A stretch of DNA of 64,000 nt, from positions 1 through 64,000 of the forward strand of contig NZ_CP051461.1 in the NCBI RefSeq assembly GCF_012584515.1, written 5' to 3'. Positions 58,766 through 64,000 of this stretch are shown in pieces. The position numbers were made by a program, and so were the translations under genes. The notes under the pieces are model-generated. The model was not told the DNA's origin and ran no database searches. It saw nothing but the letters and a program-made list of their open reading frames with translations. The stretch is from Polaromonas vacuolata. GTDB lineage: Bacteria; Pseudomonadota; Gammaproteobacteria; Burkholderiales; Burkholderiaceae_C. The stretch's first letter is position 1, and each line of letters begins with the position of its first letter.

Positions 58766-60952
58766 TTAGGCGCTCATAGCGCAGACCCGTAAAACTTCTG
58801 CACCATAAGCCTCAAGCTTTTTCACACCAATGCCGGCAATGCCTTCTAGGTCAGATAATTTAACTGGCGAGCGTTCTGCAATGGCGCGCAAAGTTGAGTC
58901 ATGAAAGATCACAAAGGCTGGCAGATTATGTTCGCGTGCAATTTCTGCGCGCCACTCTTTCAAGCCGGCCAAGCGCTCTAGTGCGCCAGCATTGAGCGCC
59001 GCTTCTGCAATGCCTTTTGCAGACGTTTTGACCGTTGTTTTTGTGCGCTTGCCTGGCGTTGACGAACTGGCTATCTGTTCGCGCAGCAGCACTGTCGCCA
59101 GGCCTTTTAATACTTGGCGCGCTTCGGGCAATAACTGCAAGGTGTTAAAGGCCTCGGTGTCTACCCGCACCATGTCTTTAGTAATGAGTTGGCGCAATAC
59201 GGCGCGCCACTGGGTCTCGCCCACATCAGTGCCAATGCCAAAAGTGCTCAAGCGTTCATGGCCGTATTGCAAGACTTTTTCAGTTGTTTTACCGCGCAGT
59301 ATGTCCATTAAATGGCCGGCACCAAAACTGATACCACTGGCTTGATGAACGCGGTAAATACAGCTGAGCATTTTGCGTGCGGCTTCAGTCGCATCCCAAA
59401 CCGCGGGCGGAAATAAACAGTTGTCGCAGTTTCCGCAAAAGTAATTGTTGACCCCCACGCTTTTCACTTCGTGTAATGCGCTGCCCCCCGAGGGGGCGGA
59501 ACTTGCTCGGGGCGGCCCGTCGCTGCTTTCATTAACCCCCACGCTTTTCACTTCGTGTAATGCGCTGCCCCCCGAGGGGGCGGAACTTGCTTGGGGCGGC
59601 CCGTCGCTGCTTTCATTAACCCCCACGCTTTTCACTTCGTGTAATGCGCTGCCCCCCGTTATCGGCTCAATTTCTAATTTATTTAAGGCTTGAGCACTCG
59701 TAGTTTTAGCCCCACTTAAATCGTTGCTATTCTCGTTTTTTGAATTTTCAGATTTGCTTTTAAGCTCCTCACCAAAATACGAAAGCAAACTCGCGCGTCG
59801 GCAATGCGTGCTCTCGGCAAGGCTGAGTAAGGCGTCGAGTTTTCCGCGCATGGCTTGCTTGAATTCTTCACTGGCGGCCTCGCTGGTGTCTATCATTCGG
59901 CGTTGATTAACCACGTCTTGCAAGCCGTAAGTCATCCACGCATCGGCGCTCAAACCATCACGTCCTGCACGTCCAGTTTCTTGGTAATAGCCTTCTATAT
60001 TTTTTGGCATGTCCAGGTGAGCGACAAAGCGTACATCGGGTTTGTCAATGCCCATACCGAAGGCAATCGTGGCGACCATAATCATGGCGTCGTCGCGTAA
60101 AAATTGGTCTTGCCTTTGTTGCCGCAAGCTACTGTCTAAGCCGGCGTGATAAGCCATGGCTTTCAGCCCTGCGGCCTGCAACATGCCGGCAACTTCTTCC
60201 ACGCGTTTGCGTGATTGGCAGTAAACAATGCCGGCTTCGGCGGCGTGCTCGGTTTCTATAAAACGCAGCAACTGGCGTGTGGCATCGGTTTTTTCGACGA
60301 TGGTGTAGCGGATGTTGGGCCGGTCAAAACTGCTGACAAATTCACGTGCTGTTTCAAGTTTTAAACGCTCAACCATGTCTTGGCGCGTGAGTGCATCGGC
60401 GGTCGCAGTAAGCGCCATACGCGGCACATCGGGAAACATTTCATGCAGCAAACTCAGCGAGCGGTATTCAGGCCTGAAGTCGTGGCCCCACTGGCTCACG
60501 CAATGGGCTTCATCAATCGCAAACAAACTGAGTTTGCCGCGCTGGTTTAGCGAGCGCAGCAAGTCCTTCATGCGCGGCGTGTTGATGCGCTCGGGCGCGG
60601 CGTAGAGCAGGGTCAGTTCTGCGCGCAGCAATTGCTTTTCGAGTGCGCTGCTTTCTTCAAACGTTTGGGTCGAATTTAAAAATGCCGCCGACACACCCGC
60701 CTCATGCAATGCGCCAACTTGGTCGTGCATCAGCGCGATGAGTGGCGAGACCACAATCGTCACACCATGACCTGCGTTTTGCCGCACTATGGCCGGTATC
60801 TGATAGCACAGTGATTTGCCACCGCCTGTGGGCATGAGTACTAACGCATCCCCGCCGGCGATCACATGTTCAACGATGTCACGTTGCGGGCCGCGAAAGC
60901 TGTCGTAACCGAATACTTGGGAAAGTATGTTGAGCGGGGTCGGTTGATCCAT
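58766..60952 (-). CDS. recQ: ATP-dependent DNA helicase RecQ with an in-frame repeat insertion
   Basis: A 728-residue superfamily 2 helicase. The Q-motif region, Walker A MPTGGGKSLCYQIPA, the DEAH box (FAIDEAHCVSQWGHDF) and GRAGRDGLSADA are intact. The C-terminus carries the RQC and HRDC domains. The ATG at 60952 (MDQPTPL) is preferred; the frame is open to 60991. The zinc-binding part is interrupted: between CRRASLLSYFGEE and YFCGNCDNC lies an insert of about 100 residues, including three copies of a GGSALHEVKSVGVN segment. E. coli RecQ has only a few residues in this place. The reading frame is uninterrupted. Confidence 0.92.
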   Translation of the reverse strand: MDQPTPLNILSQVFGYDSFRGPQRDIVEHVIAGGDALVLMPTGGGKSLCYQIPAIVRQNAGHGVTIVVSPLIALMHDQVGALHEAGVSAAFLNSTQTFEESSALEKQLLRAELTLLYAAPERINTPRMKDLLRSLNQRGKLSLFAIDEAHCVSQWGHDFRPEYRSLSLLHEMFPDVPRMALTATADALTRQDMVERLKLETAREFVSSFDRPNIRYTIVEKTDATRQLLRFIETEHAAEAGIVYCQSRKRVEEVAGMLQAAGLKAMAYHAGLDSSLRQQRQDQFLRDDAMIMVATIAFGMGIDKPDVRFVAHLDMPKNIEGYYQETGRAGRDGLSADAWMTYGLQDVVNQRRMIDTSEAASEEFKQAMRGKLDALLSLAESTHCRRASLLSYFGEELKSKSENSKNENSNDLSGAKTTSAQALNKLEIEPITGGSALHEVKSVGVNESSDGPPQASSAPSGGSALHEVKSVGVNESSDGPPRASSAPSGGSALHEVKSVGVNNYFCGNCDNCLFPPAVWDATEAARKMLSCIYRVHQASGISFGAGHLMDILRGKTTEKVLQYGHERLSTFGIGTDVGETQWRAVLRQLITKDMVRVDTEAFNTLQLLPEARQVLKGLATVLLREQIASSSTPGKRTKTTVKTSAKGIAEAALNAGALERLAGLKEWRAEIAREHNLPAFVIFHDSTLRAIAERSPVKLSDLEGIAGIGVKKLEAYGAEVLRVCAMSA
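59451..59658. repeat. 84-bp tandem repeat (about 2.5 copies) inside recQ
   Basis: Units start at 59451, 59535 and 59619 (the last partial, about 40 bp) and are nearly identical; one C/T difference is seen in the sequence after GGAACTTGCT. Each contains the GC-rich palindrome GCCCCCCGAGGGGGC. The 84-bp period is 28 codons, so each copy adds 28 residues to RecQ without a frameshift. The look is that of a dispersed intergenic repeat family that has landed in a coding sequence. Confidence 0.95.
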
Positions 60953-61188
60953 GGTTTCTGTCGAGTGGGGCAAAGAAGGCAATAGGTGCAACTGTAAAAG
61001 GGTAAAAACTAAAAGCCAAGATTTATCACGACAAAAGAGATGCTACAAAAGTTATAGCTAAACCTCGTTGCAGTGTTATTAGTCTGTAATGACAAGGTGA
61101 CTCTTTTAGGCTTTGCATGGGCGCATTAAGCGCTCGCCGAATTGTCCGTGAATTTTGCGGGCGTTAAACGCCAGCTTAAAATCAAGTT
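60953..61188. other. Divergent intergenic region between recQ and metH N-terminal gene
   Basis: This stretch of about 236 bp separates the minus-strand recQ start from the plus-strand homocysteine methyltransferase gene. It holds both promoters and no recognised RNA element; no SAH riboswitch is visible in front of this first metH gene. Confidence 0.5.
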
Positions 61189-62253
<1,065 letters not shown>

Positions 62254-62327
62254 CCTTCAGAGTGTTTTGTAGCGGTTCTTACAGCGCGTTTGTGCTGACC
62301 GCCTCGATCAGCGCTTAAAATCTGCAC

Positions 62328-62413
62328 AACCCAAGGAGCGTTGCAGCGAAATGTCTATTTCGTCAGGCTTGGGTTAACGGCGCTAGTACAGCTGCCGCCA
62401 AAACGACGCTCAC
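62328..62413 (+). promoter_or_regulatory. S-adenosylhomocysteine (SAH) riboswitch
   Basis: The element lies in the 181-bp gap between the two metH genes. AACCCAAG at 62328-62335 pairs with CTTGGGTT at 62368-62375 (stem P1). GAAAT and ATTTC form an inner hairpin. GAGCGT at 62336-62341 pairs with ACGCTC at 62406-62411, a pseudoknot as in the SAH riboswitch class. A downstream stem, CACCTT (62411-62416) with AAGGTG (62424-62429), covers the ribosome-binding site AAGGTGAG. Since the pseudoknot shares a base with this stem, SAH binding could free the start of the downstream gene. Confidence 0.9.
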
Positions 62414-62434
62414 CTTGAGCCCAAAGGTGAGTCC

Positions 62435-64000
62435 ATGTCTGCAACTGAAAATTTCCCCCTAGCCGCCACGCCAGCCCTGCCTGCGGTACCCGCCATGAAG
62501 CTGTCCGGCCTTGAGCCCGTGAGCATTGGTGCTGAGTCCTTATTCGTCAACATTGGCGAGCGCACCAACGTCACCGGCTCCAAGGCCTTTGCCCGCATGA
62601 TTCTCAACGGCGACTTTGAAGCGGCCTTAGTCGTGGCCCGTCAGCAAGTCGAAAACGGCGCGCAAATCATAGACATCAACATGGACGAAGCCATGTTGGA
62701 CAGCCAAGCCGCGATGGTGCGTTTTTTGAATTTGATCGCCAGCGAGCCCGACATTGCCCGCGTGCCCATCATGATTGACAGCTCTAAGTGGAGCGTGATT
62801 GAAGCCGGTCTGCGCTGCATTCAGGGCAAGGGAATTGTTAATTCCATCTCCATGAAGGAAGGCGAGGCGATCTTTCGTCAGCAGGCCAAACTGCTCAAGC
62901 GCTATGGCGCGGCTGCGGTGGTGATGGCGTTTGACGAGAAAGGCCAGGCCGATACCTATGCGCGCAAGATTCAAATTTGCGAGCGCGCTTATCGCCTGTT
63001 GGTCGACGACATCGACTTCCCGCCAGAAGACATTATTTTTGATCCGAATATTTTTGCCATAGCCACCGGTATTGAAGAGCACGACAACTACGCCGTCGAC
63101 TTTATCAACGCCACCCGCTGGATTAAAGAGAATTTGCCCGGCGCTAAAGTCTCGGGTGGCGTGTCCAACGTGTCGTTTAGCTTTCGCGGCAATGACCCGG
63201 TGCGTGAAGCTATTCACACGGTATTTTTGTACCACGCCATCAAAGCCGGAATGGACATGGGCATCGTCAACGCCGGCATGATGGGCGTCTATGACGACTT
63301 AGACCCGATTCTGCGCGAGCGGGTCGAAGACGTGGTGCTTAACCGCCGGCCGGTCTACTTGGCGGGCGAGGCTGAATTAACGCCCGGCGAGCGTTTGATT
63401 GAAGTCGCGGAGACGGCTAAAAGCGGTGCCAAAGACGACAGCAAGCGCTACGAATGGCGCGCCCTACCAGTGCGTCAGCGTCTGTCCCACGCCTTGGTTC
63501 ACGGCATGAATGAGTTCATCACCGAAGACACCGAAGAAGTCTGGCAAGCCATTAGCGCCGACGGTGGCCGACCACTGCATGTGATCGAAGGCCCGTTAAT
63601 GGACGGCATGAATGTGGTGGGCGACTTGTTCGGTCAAGGCAAAATGTTTTTACCTCAGGTGGTGAAAAGCGCCCGCGTCATGAAGCAGGCCGTAGCCCAT
63701 TTGCTGCCTTACATCGAAGCCGAAAAACTGCTGCTAGAAGCCGCTGGTGCGGACGTCAGAACCAAGGGGAAAATCATCATCGCCACGGTCAAAGGCGACG
63801 TCCACGATATTGGTAAAAACATCGTCACTGTAGTTTTGCAATGCAACAACTTCGAAGTCGTCAACATGGGCGTGATGGTGCCCTGCCACGAAATATTAGC
63901 CCGTGCTAAAGCTGAAGGAGCGGATATTGTGGGCCTGTCCGGTCTGATCACGCCGAGCTTGGAAGAGATGCAATACGTGGCCGCCGAGATGCAAAAAGAC
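62435..64000 (+). CDS. metH: Methionine synthase pterin- and cobalamin-binding part (3' end outside window)
   Basis: At least 522 residues are visible and the gene continues past the edge. The ATG at 62435 begins [13 protein letters not shown]. The methyltetrahydrofolate-binding domain covers about 30-310 ([16 protein letters not shown], then [26 protein letters not shown]). The cap domain covers about 320-430, and the B12-binding motif [11 protein letters not shown] near 453-463 holds the lower-ligand His. The homocysteine domain is missing because it is encoded upstream. Expression is probably controlled by the SAH riboswitch in front of it. The reactivation domain lies beyond the window. 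Confidence 0.95.
   Translation, partial: MSATENFPLAATPALPAVPAMKLSGLEPVSIGAESLFVNIGERTNVTGSKAFARMILNGDFEAALVVARQQVENGAQIIDINMDEAMLDSQAAMVRFLNLIASEPDIARVPIMIDSSKWSVIEAGLRCIQGKGIVNSISMKEGEAIFRQQAKLLKRYGAAAVVMAFDEKGQADTYARKIQICERAYRLLVDDIDFPPEDIIFDPNIFAIATGIEEHDNYAVDFINATRWIKENLPGAKVSGGVSNVSFSFRGNDPVREAIHTVFLYHAIKAGMDMGIVNAGMMGVYDDLDPILRERVEDVVLNRRPVYLAGEAELTPGERLIEVAETAKSGAKDDSKRYEWRALPVRQRLSHALVHGMNEFITEDTEEVWQAISADGGRPLHVIEGPLMDGMNVVGDLFGQGKMFLPQVVKSARVMKQAVAHLLPYIEAEKLLLEAAGADVRTKGKIIIATVKGDVHDIGKNIVTVVLQCNNFEVVNMGVMVPCHEILARAKAEGADIVGLSGLITPSLEEMQYVAAEMQKD

Noticed and set aside
59451..59658. The repeats in recQ considered as a CRISPR array
   Set aside because: The units are contiguous with no unique spacers, the period is 84 bp, and they are translated within recQ; no cas genes are nearby.
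59445..59693. A plus-strand open frame with a repeated peptide over the recQ repeats
   Set aside because: The repeated peptide is merely the opposite-strand reading of the 84-bp tandem repeat, and the frame has no ribosome-binding site or further homology.

Overview
The window reads as the origin-proximal part of a betaproteobacterial chromosome, most likely Burkholderiales and probably a Comamonadaceae-type organism. It opens with dnaA-dnaN-gyrB beside DnaA boxes and carries the usual origin neighbours (minCDE, parAB, rsmG, mnmG). parS palindromes lie inside mnmG and rsmG. The protein sequences, the split metH with an SAH riboswitch, and the thiCOSGE order fit that group. The exact genus cannot be fixed by eye. 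No tRNA, rRNA, CRISPR array or prophage was recognised.

Layout. 1-5.8 kb: replication initiation (dnaA, dnaN, gyrB) with an origin-like dnaA-dnaN intergenic region. 5.8-15 kb: an exonuclease and a small exported protein, then the minus-strand blocks minC-minD-minE and mnmG-rsmG-lysE family-parA-hydrolase-parB. 15-20.7 kb: an FMN reductase, an intact IS30-family insertion sequence, a class II aldolase, a transglutaminase-like protein whose catalytic Cys is Ser, a DUF1328 membrane protein and an Old Yellow Enzyme. 20.7-25.7 kb: a thiamin operon (thiC-thiO-thiS-thiG-thiE) under a TPP riboswitch. 25.8-28.9 kb: a NitT/TauT-type ABC transporter lacking a visible binding protein. 29-33.2 kb: threonine ammonia-lyase, a 57-residue membrane protein, a decayed TRAP transporter tail and GTP-dependent PEP carboxykinase.

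33-50 kb is mixed accessory metabolism and regulation: three regulators (two LysR, one TetR), a metallophosphoesterase, an orphan amino-acid binding protein, a DadA-like dehydrogenase, an esterase, a flavin reductase, an EEP-family hydrolase, a Spy-like protein, RdgC, a uracil permease, a coiled-coil protein, an AsmA-like protein and a thioesterase. 50.5-51.4 kb holds a coupled two-gene cassette whose larger product looks like an ADP-ribosyltransferase-fold protein; it is the best candidate here for an undescribed toxin-antitoxin or defence module. 51.5-58.7 kb groups a cobalamin adenosyltransferase, a GlcD-type oxidase, an EutR-like regulator, an ethanolamine permease and EutBC. This is a compact, microcompartment-free route for ethanolamine in which the adenosyltransferase could supply the EutBC cofactor. 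58.8-61 kb is recQ, whose zinc-binding loop is interrupted by in-frame 84-bp repeats. The window ends in a methionine synthase split into two genes, with an SAH riboswitch in front of the second.
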